Origin: Physcia stellaris
Lineage: Eukaryota > Ascomycota > Lecanoromycetes > Caliciales > Physciaceae
Length of the DNA: 64,000 nucleotides
Assembly (NCBI GenBank): GCA_018902385.1
Contig: JABSSW010000080.1
Location: 1-64,000 of the forward strand
Reading direction: 5' to 3'
How positions within the stretch are numbered: position 1 is the first letter of the stretch; each line of letters starts with the position of its first letter. The notes below the pieces were generated by a model that was given only the letters and a program-made list of their open reading frames with translations, made no database searches and was not told the origin of the DNA. Below, in pieces: positions 25,204 to 37,190 of this stretch. Made by a program: the position numbers and the translations under genes.

Positions 25204-25977
25204 TCATGAAATGGTGATCAGGTAAAGATACCCAGCTGGTGCGCCGCTTATATCCAGACTCGCCCTCAGCAGGTTGGCATTCCCCGGTAAAGGCTCCATC
25301 CCAAGCGTATAGCAATCAACACAACGCACGCTTTCCAGCACGAGCCTGCCAGGTACCGTCTCCTTGATAGCAGTCAACTCAAAATTCTCGGCTCCCGACA
25401 AGCCATGTCTGCGGAACTGATCTACGAGCAGTGCCTTGGCGGCACGAGGATGGTCTCTGGTCGGTATGTGTCGCTCAAAGTCGCCCGTCACGCGCCGATG
25501 CTCCGAGGTAGGGATTCGGAAGAAATTATCCATGGGCACGCAGTAGGCCTTGGCGTGCCATTCCTTACCGGTATCTACACATAATTCGTTTAAAGTGCAG
25601 GATTGAGTCAGGAGACGAACGTAGGCGGTGTCGGAACAATAGACCGTGAGGGAGCGGAGGTTGCTGTTTCGATTGCAGTTCGATTTTTCGAAAACCCATC
25701 CTTTCAAGCCAAAATCCCCGCATCGATCCATGAGTCGACTGCTGTCGCGCTTGGCAACAGAAGACGGGCTGTGTACTGTTGTGTCGAGGTGATAATGCAT
25801 GAAATCGATGGTAGAGGTATCGCGGCTATGTGAGGCATTGACAATTAAAGAAGGATTCTTTTTCAGGACAGCACTTGGCTTTGTCAGTAGTCAATAGCAG
25901 AAGGCGAGGTGTCAGGCCTACACGCTCGTTACTCGCAGCATCAGCATGCAGAAGAGAAGGCTTGCTCGTAGTTCCAT
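25204..25977 (-). CDS. Putative secreted cysteine-containing protein
   Basis: A two-exon model (25977-25922 and 25825-25204, intron 96 bp, GTAGGCCT...CATAG) gives about 225 residues. It begins with a hydrophobic signal-like segment, MELRASLLFCMLMLRVTSV. The mature part carries a possible Kex2 site (VAKR) and at least eight cysteines in blocks such as DRCGDFGLKGWVF, TQSCTLNELC and VRCVDCYTLGM. I do not recognise the family. Even cysteine spacing, small size and a signal peptide fit a secreted protein, possibly an effector-like or cell-surface one. The first exon is inferred from the splice signals; without it, translation could start at 25800 with no signal peptide. Confidence 0.5.
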
Positions 25978-26634
25978 TCCGATGAGTCAGGTTCAGACCG
26001 GTGCATTCGGTAAGCTCTGGTTTTATCAGGATGCTGGAAGGCATAAAGGTGAGGCGAGATGAAAAAGTATTATCCATCGTCATTGTAGGCTTTCGCATAG
26101 GAGCGTTGCCAACCGCTCAAGCGACGATGGGAGGTCAAGCCGTGCACTGTGATAAGCATACCGGTATTTCACAGGCGGTAGTGACATCGAAAGTAGAACA
26201 ATCCCGAGAGTCCCACGGTAGCTCGAGCGCTGAACCCAAGAAATTTCTTTGGGGAGACTCGTAGGAACGATGTTGCAGAAGATGAAACCGACTTTCCCTC
26301 TTTGGCTGCGGATTCCTTCTTTGGCTGCGGGAGGCGTCTTTCCGACTCTTTCTTCACCGATCCGACCCGAGCGACTGGGAGCTTTATGCAGGGGAAGTAG
26401 AAGATACGTAAAGAGAGAATCATCAGCCCCTTACAACTCTTGGTTTGATTGCTGACAGGTATCATTACCTGTGATCCACGGCTAACCGATTACAACATAT
26501 TGTGAGCTCTTGCCCTTCAGATTGGAGTTGGGACTTGATCATGCCATGCCGATTGCAGAAGTCGGATGCGCTTAGATAGTAAGGAATTGGCGATGCTTGT
26601 TAGCAGAAAGGTTAAATTTGGACCTGGTCAGACA
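25978..26634. other. Intergenic stretch
   Basis: This contains the presumed promoter of the secreted-protein gene and the 3' flank of the ubiquitin-WLM gene. No gene could be supported. Confidence 0.5.
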
Positions 26635-27674
26635 TCACGCTGGACCTCCACCTTTTCCAACATCCCGTTGCTTCTTAATCCGGTCTTCGGCTGCCTTCGC
26701 AATTGCTTCCCTCCTGCTCAGACCCTGCGTCGGGACACCAGCACCACTGCCGGACTTCCCTACGGATCCGCCAAGCACAAATTCACCCCCTGTCCATCCA
26801 CCGCCGTCCATGTGTTCACCCTCAACGCCACGATCATTTGGATTGTAGAATTCTTCATTCGTCAAAGCATGTCCACCACTTCTCCAATCATTGGCCTCAA
26901 CCTCCTTCTCAATATCCCTTGTCAAGTCCCAGAAATGTCGATCATGCTCGCCAAATACGTTGTGCGCCAGCTCATGGCATAGAGTCTTCCGGATGACCTT
27001 GTAATCCCGATACCCATCGTACGCATCAGCCCGTAGTCTCAGCTCAATGACTTCCCCCTGTTCCTATTGAGCCCTAATGTGCGACTTTCATGTGTGGTGT
27101 GTTCAGCGGGATTCATCTCCGTCAGCACACCGACAGAGAACTTGTGTTTCCTCATGCTGGCTTTGATGCCTGCGTCGTTGGCCAGACGTTCGAGGAAGCG
27201 TTTAGAGCGCTCAGGATTTGGAAGATACGATAGCGGGAGGATGCTATGAAAGGAGTACGTGACTTCGTCTTGAACTTTGCGCCAGTCGCGGTGGCGTGCG
27301 GGAGTGGCGGGCTTGATGGCTGACGTTCGGGGTGAGGGACGAGAATTGGCTGCGGCTTTCTCGAGAGCTGATAGCTCGGAGGGCAAAGGCGCGAGAAGCA
27401 CGATCCTCTTATTTGAAATAGTCGAGAGGCGAAGTGAGGGATCGGAGAAGGGAGGTTTCAGAATGCCGAGTCTTGGTGTAATCATGAACTTTTGATTTTC
27501 CGGTGGGATGCTGAGGTCGGTATGTATTTTGAGTGAGAGGTCTGTGATGGTCGAATTTGGGGGCAATGGAAAGGTATGCGATGTGCCATGATGTGTAAAA
27601 GTGATTTGGATGTCTTCTGTGCTTGAGGCATTTGAGACGGGCGCTGACGTTACGGGTTCCTCTACGTCTTCCAT
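26635..27674 (-). CDS. Ubiquitin-like and WLM-domain metalloprotease
   Basis: The N-terminal 100 or so residues form a ubiquitin-like domain (IQITFTHHGTSHTFPLPP, then ENQKFMITPRLGILKPP). A WLM domain follows, with SVGVLTEMNPAEHTTH, VIELRLRADAYDGYRDY and the zinc-binding KTLCHELAHNVFGEHD, continuing to RHFWDLTRDIEKEV. This is the ubiquitin-WLM fusion protease type known from S. pombe SPCC1442.07c, related to Wss1/SPRTN proteases of DNA-protein crosslink and SUMO/ubiquitin metabolism. The C-terminus is Gly-rich with SRREAIAKAAEDRI. The reading frame slips once at the C run 27054-27058, between NRNRG and the expected EVIELRL. No intron fits there, so a one-base consensus error or a real frameshift is likely. 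Confidence 0.85.
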
Positions 27675-28989
27675 ATTAGAAGAGTATGAAAGTTACAAAG
27701 GGATCAGACTTGAGTACGATGAAGCGCGTAGGAGAAGTAGGAACAAAAGGGATGGCAAGGAAAAGAAAGAGGACGAGGCAGACTTGATTAATCATGACGC
27801 GATTTGTCAGATCTTCGGAGATAAGTCGGCTTTAATATCTCGAAGCTTCTACCTCACGTGCTAAGCCCAACACTTAGGTATGACAATCAACAACGAGAAA
27901 TTCACTCTTCTCCATATAAACAGGCCGAGATGCCCTTGACTAGGGTCATCATCTGAGAAGTGCGGATACCTCCCTGAACAGCGACCCAATTCCCTATCCT
28001 GGAGGTCCTTGCACAAAAGCTGACTCAGATCGAGTTCGCGTGAACAGTAGACGCCGTCTTGTGCAAGACCCGTGATGGCATGTACTACGGCATTCCTGGC
28101 TAACTTGACTTGAGTTGGGACAAATCTAGACATGCGGAGTGATAGTAGTAGGAGATGGATCACTTACAAGTACCAAAAGAGCCTGTTCTCCTGCATCCAG
28201 AAAACACCTTGTCTCTGTTCAGAAGCATTTTCGTCACCACTAGGACATTTTTTTACGTATCTGGAGCGTATCGCACATAGCCTTGAAGGCAAAATCCGGG
28301 ATGAATTGGGCGCTTGCGAAGATCGGTCCAAAATTAGGCTCATGCACAAGTCACGAGTCAGGGGAGCTCTGACATTGGTCATATCTGGTTTGAAAGCAAA
28401 AATTATAAGATACTAGAAAGAATTCCTCGCTACCCAAAGTCAGATGAAGACACCACCGCGTTAGCAATGATTCGACAGCCAGAGGTATAGCCTTTTGGTC
28501 CCTTTACTTACCCTTGAAAATTTGCTAGAATGATACGGGTGGCTCCGTCGGACTTGTTGTGTACTTTGCTCTCGATTCTCTACTTTGGGCTGATATTGAT
28601 GTCTATACTATGATTCGTTACTCATCTGGTGCAAGCGACTATCTAGATGTCGATCGATGCGCGCCCCTTCGGGGAATCTAGCTCGCCCGAAGTTTCTCCG
28701 CTCAGCCTGGGAGCTTTCTCAGGAGATTGTTCTTGTAGCAAAAAGAAGCTCAGACGCAAGACGCATCGAAGTCAAAACCTTGGAAGGCCATACCCTCCTA
28801 CTCTCGACTATTTTTTAGTCTATTTGGACAATACCAAGTTACATGTGGGTACCCATCTCATTAGTCTAATACTTCAAAGGTACGATAAAGTCCTTACGAG
28901 ATGCATGATCTGTGTTACATTTGGGACATATATTCAAATATCATCTATCCTCCCCTAAAAAGCGAGCTACCTCTTTCGAAATCGCAGGT
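27675..28989. other. Intergenic stretch
   Basis: About 1.3 kb lies between the ubiquitin-WLM gene start and the 3' end of the next secreted-protein gene. Short open frames on both strands lack domains, and none is convincing. Confidence 0.5.
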
Positions 28990-29640
28990 TCATCCCCTGA
29001 ACTTATCCACCTCCCCAGTCCGCGCATCAACCCGAATCGACATGGAGAAATCCAGCTCAAACCAGTATCCCAAAACCACATGCTCCCCCTCCCTCCCCGC
29101 ATGCGCAATCCACACCCGCGAAATCGGCTGCACATAGCCCGCATCTCTCCTCCTCCGATCCGCCTCCTCGAGACTCATCAACGCCTGTAGCTCCGCCCAC
29201 GGTATCCTCTCTTCCCGCTGCCCCATAAACGGAAACGGCCAGCGCGTGATAAAGGGCGCGGTCCATTCGGTCCAGCCCAGCTTATTGTACATCAAAACGG
29301 CATTCCGGGAAGGGGTCGGGTTGGGGAGTTTGTACACCAGTGTGACGTCCCATAGATATGCGATGTCGGTGGTTGGAAGATCGCCGGCTCGTAGCCGTAG
29401 GGTTATAAAATAGAGACTTGCGCGGTGGAATTCGGGGGGAAGAGTGGGCGAGGTCATGGACTGCATTGCTCGCGAGACGTTGTCTGCGAAGCTGATGGCA
29501 TCGTGGGGATAATTCGACATCCGATGCGTTGGGGGATCTAACAAGGCTGGGTTATGAGTCCTTTGGATAGGAATTCCTAGCGTCTTCGGGGGCAATGAGA
29601 TGGCGAACAAGAGCAAGAGGCTTATAAACACTGGATTCAT
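28990..29640 (-). CDS. Putative secreted hypothetical protein
   Basis: A single exon of 216 codons opens with a classic signal peptide, MNPVFISLLLLFAISLPPK, with likely cleavage after KTLG. The mature protein has patterned blocks (SFADNVSRAMQSM, FHRASLYFITLRLRAGDLP, AYLWDVTLVYKLPNP, WFELDFSMSIRVDARTGEV) that look like a folded, probably beta-rich domain. It contains no cysteine in the mature region. I do not recognise the family. The intact frame, strong signal peptide and good codon texture support a real gene, probably extracellular. Confidence 0.65.
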   Translation of the reverse strand: MNPVFISLLLLFAISLPPKTLGIPIQRTHNPALLDPPTHRMSNYPHDAISFADNVSRAMQSMTSPTLPPEFHRASLYFITLRLRAGDLPTTDIAYLWDVTLVYKLPNPTPSRNAVLMYNKLGWTEWTAPFITRWPFPFMGQREERIPWAELQALMSLEEADRRRRDAGYVQPISRVWIAHAGREGEHVVLGYWFELDFSMSIRVDARTGEVDKFRG

Positions 29641-30199
29641 GGTTTCTATTGCACGGGAATGCGACTAGTATCTGCTTGCGGTCTGTCACATTTCATATAC
29701 TAGTTATGTATTGATCTCGAGATGTAAATAGTCGCGACTTGCTTGATATCGTGCTTTAGTGGCGCAAGACGGCAGAAGCGCCATTCGCTTAAAGTGATAC
29801 CTTGTAGAACTAGCAGTACTCTCATAATAATGTGTAAGGATTGCAATGCGGGATAAAGGCTGACTTGATCATGGATGGATTATTGAATGAGGGAGAAGGT
29901 CCGCATTAATATCAGCATTGCGGCTCTAACGACATGAACACGGTCTACAAGCTTTGCCTAGAAGACATCGGTGCAGTCTTAGCTGCAGCATCTTGCTGTG
30001 AGCAGCCCGAGAGGTCTCCCTAGTTAATGTTGACCAATGAGAGGCCAGGTAATATCATCATTGATGACATCGACATCCCCATTCAGATCACTATGTCATT
30101 GGGCCCAGACCACATTGAAGCTATCAACATACTTCAACTGCAACCGTCATCCACTTCTCGCACCTTTCATCCTCCAGGAAGCAACATCTACTCGACAGA
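29641..30199. other. Divergent promoter region
   Basis: This region is shared by the minus-strand secreted-protein gene and the plus-strand catalase gene. A CCAAT box (gaccaatgag) lies near 30030. A short upstream open frame at 30027-30230 overlaps the catalase start and could be an upstream ORF. No other feature is seen. Confidence 0.45.
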
Positions 30200-32312
30200 A
30201 TGGCAAGTGGCGCACTGCAACACCCACTGAAGGCTACCGCCGACGCCATTGGATCAGCCAATGGCGAATCTCGCTCCAACCGTCAATCTCATTTCATGAG
30301 TGCCAACGAAGGTCCAGCAGATATTGCAGCAAAGATCTCCGGGGTGACGCTGGGTGGCAAACGTGAAGATGATTCGGCCTATTTCACCAACAATGAAGGT
30401 CATCCATGGCCAGATCCGTAAGTCGCCCTTCCCAATGTGCAATGCCTAACTTGTCTGATTGAGCACAGAGCGCACAGCAAGACGGTTGGAGGACTTCCAC
30501 TCGTCAGCGATACCTTTCTACTCCAGAAGCAGCAGACGTTCAACCGGTCCAAGAACCTGGAGCGTGAGTGGGATTGCTGATGCAGGCTTCGGCTGACGTC
30601 AAGATGGGATATCGCGCTAATACCAACCAGGCATGGTACATCCGTGCGGAAGCGGGGCATTTGGCTATTTCGAGTGCACCAAGGACATGAGCGATTTGAC
30701 GTACGGACATGGCTCCGCAATTGATATCAGACCAACGCTGATGACGTCTCATACAGCAAAGCAGACTTCTTGCAAAGCGCTGGCTCCAAGACACCTATCT
30801 TTATTCGCTTCTCCACCGTCACCCTTGGTAGAGAATTTCCGGATTCTGCCCGCAATCCCCCGCGGATTCGCTATCAAGTTTTACACCGGAGAGGGCAATT
30901 ATGATATCGTGGGCCTGAATTGGGTAAAGTCTTCTTCCAACCAGCCCTCGAAGCCTTTTCTGACGTGCATAGCCTATCTTCTTCTGCCGAGATCCAATTC
31001 AAGGTCCCGATGTCATTCGATCGCAGTCCCGGAATCCGAAGAACTTCCTCTTGGATTATGACGCCACCTTTGACCTGCTGGCATGCACACCCGAGGGGTG
31101 AGTTACAAGACACTCTTATTGTATATCTGCGCTAACATGATGCAGGAACCATGCCGGATTGATGTTCTTCAGCGACCATGGAACACCCAACGGCTGGATT
31201 TACAATCATGGTTATGGCTGCCACACCTTTAAATGGTAAGCACATCCTTTTCCTAACCTGAAACTTTGTTCACGGTCTCAGGGTCAACAAGGAGGGCAAA
31301 TTTGTTTACATCAAGTATCACTTCCTTGCCACTCACGGTCAGAAGCAATTCACCGAACCCGAGGCGATCATGACGTCGGGAGAGAACCCAGACTACGCCA
31401 AACAGCAGCTTTGGGAAGCCATCGAGAGAGGCGAAGAGATCACCTGGAAAGCTAATGTCCAGATCATGCAGCCCGAAGAGGCAGATGCCAATAAGTTAGG
31501 TTTCGACCCCTTCGACGTCACCAAAGTCTGGCCAAGGGGACAATTCCCGATGCACGAGTTCGGCAAGCTCGTTCTGAACAAGAACCCCGAAAACTACCAC
31601 CGCGACGTGGAGCAGGCCGCCTTCTCTCCCGGAAGCATGGTACCCGGCATCGAAGACAGCCCCGATCCCCTGCTCCAGTTCCGCATGTTCTTCTACCGTG
31701 ACGCCCAGTATCACCGCATCGGCGTCAACTTGCATCAGGTCCCCGTCAACTGCCCCTTCATGGCGGGACAGTACTCAAGTCTGAATTTCGACGGGCCAAT
31801 GCGCGTTGACGCGAACCACGCGGGCAACAAGGCGTACGCGCCAAATAGCTTCAAGCACGCCTTCCGCCCCGACGCAGCCGAGGTCCCGTACTCGGTCTCC
31901 GACAACGTGGTGTCTCGCAAAAGCCATTACGCGCACGAGGGCAAGAAGAGTGAGTATGCCCAGGCTACGGAGCTGTACAAGCGCGTCATGAGCGATACCG
32001 CGAGGGAGCACACCCATCAGAACACCGCGAAGATGATGGCCAGGGTCAATTATCCCATTATCCAGGTAAGTTCGTGTGAACCTGGCTCGAGGGACTTACT
32101 GATAGGCGGTGCAGAAGAAGTACCTGGCGCAGATCTACAATATTGCGCCTGAGTACCCCAAGGCGGTTTATGATCTGTTGCCGAAGAAGGAGTTCCCGTT
32201 CTCGGAGGTTGAGGAGATGGCGAAGGATGCGCACACTTTTTATAAGGAGGCTAAGTTCCGACCTGGTCAGGACGACCGTTTGGTTGGGTATGCGGCTTCG
32301 GTTTACAATTAG
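30200..32312 (+). CDS. Heme catalase, atypical active-site sequence
   Basis: Eight exons (30200-30417, 30469-30563, 30631-30700, 30757-30923, 30973-31097, 31146-31235, 31282-32065, 32115-32312) with introns of 46-67 bp encode about 581 residues of a monofunctional catalase, which breaks hydrogen peroxide into water and oxygen. Seen motifs are LPLVSDTFLLQKQQTFNRS, MVHPCGSGAFGYFE with the distal His near 108, IFIRFSTVTLGREFPDSARN, DYDATFDLL, and FRMFFYRDAQYHRIGVN with the heme-ligand Tyr near 393. Typical catalases have VVHARG and GNNTP; here they read MVHPCG and GLNWP, suggesting a divergent subfamily. No SKL-type peroxisomal signal is present (C-terminus ASVYN). The frame slips once at the C run 30857-30861 in exon 4. 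Confidence 0.85.
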
Positions 32313-34724
32313 ATTCGCTACCGGATCTAGTCGTAGTAAGAGTCGATAGTAGACTAAATGTAGTAGACTCAGCAAAAAAAGAACCAAAAGCATATCCGTC
32401 CATCCAGCAAGCATCACTCAAACCCTCAACCTCAAGCCACCCCCCAAGACTTCTAACTTCCCATCCCCTTCTCCCAATTCCAGAACAATGCCAATAGCAG
32501 TCCATCGACGAGTCGATCAAGTAATGCAAGCCACGCACAGATCTACTTCCCTAACCCGTCGCGAGGCAACTTATCTGTCTCTCTGACACTCTATTATATC
32601 CCCGCCGAGATAAGATACATTGTCTCCCGCTAGGTATGTATGTAATCATCAACCCACACCCCGTCTGCTTATATACCGTTTTTACGCTTCCCATCCCCTC
32701 ATCCAATTCTCATCCGCTTCCTTCCTAGAAAAGGTCACGCGCAGTGTGCCCATCATACTCATATGACGGTTCGGGGTGGGAACTCCACGTGTCTCTCTCT
32801 CTACCAAAAAAAAAAAATAATAAAGAAGAAGAAAAGGGGGTCCACACACGACTCGACAGCCCAGACCGCCACGATCTTCTCCTATTTTTTGAAATTTTTC
32901 TTTATTGCGGTGGCGTAGGAAAGGTCATTTTTCTTTCAACCTGGATTTGAGTACATACTAGGGTTTCGGGACTTTTGCACGTGCGGGACTTCGATAGGAG
33001 GTGGTGAGCTTGGGCCCCATGATTTAGATCTTCATCCCCCCCTCTTTTTTGATCCTTTTTCATGAGTAGGTATGTATGTATGCAGTCTGGGTGCTGTGGG
33101 TTGGGTGTCCCATAAGGAGGACGGCGTTCTCGTTTAAGATAAGTTGATATGGTGGATATGGTGAGGGAGAGATGTGGGGATAGGGATGGGATGGGGATGG
33201 GGAGAGGTCGGGGATGGATGGCTTGCTTTTTATGAGATACTGCTGCTAGATGAAAAAAGATCCGAGAATTGCTGTCAGCCGATGACTGTTTGCACCCCTG
33301 GCAGCCGCTATCCGTATGATCCAATGAGCTAGGACGGGCAGACGAAGGTGGTTTCAACAGAGACCTTTTCCTTTCTATCAGAACTGGTCGGAAATGTCTA
33401 CCTACCTCCAGCTCCTTCGCAGCGAATCACGACGATAATAGCATTTTCCCGTGGAAAGCTGCGCCGATTGAACTGCAGTAGTTTGGTCCGCAAATCCTGA
33501 TCTGATGATACCGTATTGGAAGACATGCCCCGTTGCCTTGATAGCAGCTAATAGCGCTTTATGGGCCCGCGGCTTGTGTGGTGCTGAATCGAAATGATGA
33601 TGAGAGCGATGTTTGTGGTGATGTTGCATGACTTATTCTGATCTTCGTATCCTTTCCTAGAGATTGCTTCGGCTGTGAAGAGTCAGAAGAGATATTTGGG
33701 AGTATTCTCCTTCGTAAACTACGACTTCCAAAATGTGATCACAAGCATCGATAGGTGCTTCATTGCTTCAGATTTGGTTAAGACTCCCAGACCCCTACAA
33801 ACACAGCTACGTTCGTCTTCCTTAACAGCACCTACATGCAAAAACCCACTAATTCCCCATCCCCACAGAAACCAAAACTCGCAGCTCTTCGCCAAGCGAG
33901 TCTCGTCCGGAACAGTATACACAGCTGCCCGTGGCTTCTGTATGCACCTCGGAGGTAGTGTCTCGCTCCTCGATATCTGTAGGCGGAGCTTGAGGTACCG
34001 GTGATGAAAACGGTGTATAACGAATTCTGCTAAACTAATTTACAATCAGTATGTTTTCTAATATCATCCTCTTCCATGTCAAATGCTTGTCTCTTGCATG
34101 TCGACCAGCCTGTGCTTTCTTTGTGCACATCACGAATCATACTCGAGGTTAATCGGGAGGTTCTGACGGAGGAAACGAGAGATGAGGAAGTGATCGAATG
34201 GGCGAGCAGTGGAAGGAGTTGAGATGAGATCGAAGAGTGGAAGCGCTGGAGGAGTGGCGATCGTCCTGAGGTAGAGGGCTGGAAAGAGGAGATGAAGGAT
34301 TTAGAGATGAGAGCTGGGTGATAGCTTGACTCCGTACTCTCGGCGGAGGCTTGGACGAAGCTATCTCTGAGTCGGGTATGATTTTGTTTCCATTCACCCT
34401 AAAGGCTGCGTCAGTCCTATTGATTGCCGAGAGGTAAGGTAATGGTCAGATCAAGACTAACCGCCAAAAGAGTAGAAATCGGTTTGTGAGCCTGGGATAA
34501 AACTTTCGGCATTCTTTTCCAAAGATTTTACGGATTACGAATACTCGTACCTCGAGTCTCGGTACTTGAGCCTGATAATCCACCGCCTCCGGCTTTCAAC
34601 ACAACAAAGGGCTGGCTTTTCCATTCTAGGGATCCAGCTCGTTTATCCGATCGCTAGCGCATGTCCCTTGAAGAGGCGTCTTCGTTACTTTCGATGTCTT
34701 GACCAGCACCACAGCTGCTCACAA
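32313..34724. other. Long gene-poor stretch
   Basis: These 2.4 kb hold the catalase 3' flank, with an A-rich tract at 32,806-32,835. Several open frames exist (for example 32902-33357 minus, 33675-34004 plus, 34149-34397 minus), but all are low-complexity or without domain support. No RNA gene was recognised. It probably contains UTRs and promoter sequence. Confidence 0.5.
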
Positions 34725-35885
34725 TCAAGCAGGATCCATGTATACGCCAAGCGCCATATCCTCCCCACCTCTAAACTCCCCTTCTAGCGCATCCAAGCCA
34801 TTAAACATCTCGGCGATTTTCATCCCTCTGACTCTCTCCTCCTCGATACGCTGCCAATCCCAGACACCATCGTCGGCGTTTTCCGGTCTCAAAGAGGATT
34901 CAATGACCGCTTCCGCAGAAGTTGATGACAAGCTTTGCACCATCTCCGCCAAAGCAGGCTCGTGCGAAGTGCTCTCGGGTATATTGGAAGGAGTCGGAGG
35001 GTAGGAAGGCGTCTCAATATCTGCGGGCTTCGGAGGGACCAAGCCACCGGCCTCAAGCATTTGTACGGGAGGAATCGTGCGTCGCCCCACCTTGAAGACA
35101 TACTTTGCAATACTTGAAGCGAAGATCTTTGGTGGACTCGACGCTGGCTCCTTGCCATTGGCCTTTTGCCGTTCGGTCGCCTCTTCCCTCTTCTCCTTCC
35201 TATTACCACGCTTAACCTTTCTCCAGGGCTGAAAAGTAAACCCCTTGGGCTGCACGGATCCTTTCTCGACGAAGTGGTTGATGACATAAACCCACTTCCG
35301 ATCCCATGTAAGCAGCCGCGACCAGATCTCGTAGCCTTGAAATGGTTTAATCTCCCTTCTAAAGCTGCAATGCACACCCCCTAGTATTATTCCAAGCCTC
35401 CCTTGTCTCCTTCAACAGCAAACCTCTTACGCATGATAGCTATGCCACGACCAAAAAGTAAGGGGACTAGATGCGATCGGCCAACGTCAAGGTCCGTAAA
35501 GTAGGTGCTGTTGGATTTGTGAACGTTGAAGTCGCAGTCCATTAAGGTGTTTCGGGTCTTGATTATAGAGGGTTGGAATAAGGTTGAAGGGGTTGAGCGC
35601 GTGGGAGTAGGAGCTGGTGAGATCCAGAGATGGGTGATAAAGGCATTGAAGACTCGAAGCTAGAGTATGGCGAGTTAAAGTAAGGCCTTTCAGTGTTCGG
35701 AAAAGTGTACTTACGTGCCAGACAAGCGGAAGGTTCTTCAAGTTGAGCAGCGCAAATACAATGGCCAGAATCTTCCAAATGCCGAATCTTGCGACCAGAC
35801 TGAGAGGATCTAGAAAAGCCATTGCTACGAGAAGACTGATACTGGGGACTATGATACTGGTTGGTAGAGCCATCATGGAAGCCAT
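34725..35885 (-). CDS. THEM6-like thioesterase-fold protein (4HBT_2)
   Basis: Exon 1 (35885-35715) encodes a hydrophobic N-terminus (IIVPSISLLVAMAFL..) ending LPLVWH. A 55-bp intron (GTAAGT...CTCTAG) leads into exon 2 from 35659. Exon 2 carries the family block MDCDFNVHKSNSTYFTDLDVG, then HCSFRREIKPFQGYEIWSRL and KWVYVINHFVEKG, typical of fungal THEM6-like hot-dog-fold proteins (predicted acyl-CoA thioesterases). The C-terminus is a Pro/Ser/Glu-rich tail ending VYMDPA. The frame slips once near 35395-35405, just before the expected GIILGGVHCSF. The N-terminal helix suggests membrane attachment. Catalytic activity is inferred from the fold only. Confidence 0.75.
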
Positions 35886-36904
35886 GAATTGTCTTACTAA
35901 ATGCAGATACCCGATATATAACGCCTTGCAAGTTCAAGTGTACTGGACAGGCAACGTCTTAAGATGATCCACCATGAATCCTAAGGTAGGCCTTACCGCA
36001 TCCTGCAGGCTGCAGTGCAGACCGGGCATTGGACTAAGGAGAGGCACAGCGGAAGCCATCTTGTAATCAAGACGGCGAGCGGCGTAATCATGATTCCGGC
36101 ACGAAAGCGAATCATTCGAGAAGAAGTCTCCTGCGATCTGGAAACGATGGAAGACTGCAGGTGAGATCTGTTATCTAAAGATTTACCGAGGTTAAAGTCA
36201 CATGATCTCGAGTCACTTTGCCAAGTCCCTTCATCAAATCCCGACTTCACGTGTACGGCTCCTTCAACCCTGAAATACTCCTGAGCAGTGACCGTAAGCA
36301 TTATTGAGGCTGCATTAAGCTCTGAAAGATCAGGAACGTGACGCGAAAGCTGTTGTATGACCAGAGTGTCATACAACAAGCGCTTGAGCGTCATGGAGAT
36401 CTACATTTCACCGAGGAGTGATGTCTAAGTGTCATGCCTGTCATGAAGAAAGTGTCTGCGATGAATTTGAAAAGAAAGTCTATGAGATGACGTGTTTACG
36501 AAGTACACAACATGGAAATGCTGATAATTTTTCTGTAGTATTTGGCTTCATCATTGACCTTTTCTATTAGGCCAAACACAATGGCAGCTGACTCTAAATC
36601 ATCACGAGTGAGTGGCATTTAGATCTGGCTTTGGTGCATGCACTTAGGAAAAATCAGAAGCGAAGAGTGAGTTGTAAAAGGTTTCATTTAAGTCAGGTCT
36701 CCTAGGCTAGAACATGATTGCTGACAAGCTCTTAAATTATCTTTAGCACATTTCAGGGAGCTCCAACTCTTCAAACTCTTTACGCAAATGCGAAACCATG
36801 GGTAGACGCTTCACTCCTTCGCATTTCTTTCCTAACGGGTTTGAAAAGCACGACGTCTAATAAAGCTGAGAGCACATTGAAGAACGCCGTTGTCTGCAGA
36901 AAAC
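35886..36904. other. Intergenic stretch
   Basis: This is the upstream region of the THEM6-like gene and the left edge of the fragment mosaic. A minus-strand open frame of 133 codons (35993-36394) shows no recognisable domain. No gene is supported. Confidence 0.45.
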
Positions 36905-37190
36905 GAGGTAGTATTGTTGGCGCCGTTCCGCCTAACACCCTCGTCGTTCATTGTGAGACTCCGAGCCCGCTAGATAAGAAGGCAAAGGTCGGAGCTCCCG
37001 TCGATAGCCCCATACGGCCCACCAGAAGCGGAGCCATTAGGCGCACCGGAGGTTAAAGAGCCACTGGTAGCCGACGACGACTTAGTATTGTTGGCGCCGT
37101 TCTGTCTAACACCGTCGTCGTTCATTGTGAGACTACCGAGCCCGCTAGACAAGAAGGCAAAGGTCGGAGCTGCCGTCGATAGCCCCATGC
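36905..37190 (-). repeat. Tandem duplication of about 105 bp at 176-bp period (RanBP2-ZnF protein 3'-end fragment)
   Basis: Copies at 36907-37010 and 37083-37187 share 'ttagtattgttggcgccgttc' through 'gtcgatagcccc'. Read on the minus strand they encode FAFLSSGLGSLTMNDDGVRQ, which resembles the C-terminus of Pezizomycotina RanBP2-type zinc-finger (ARP-like) proteins. A third, more diverged copy lies at about 37768-37915. Confidence 0.65.

Noticed and set aside
32902-33357. 151-codon minus-strand open frame
   Set aside because: It is low-complexity Pro/Ser/His-rich sequence in the catalase 3' flank with no domain and no splice partner.
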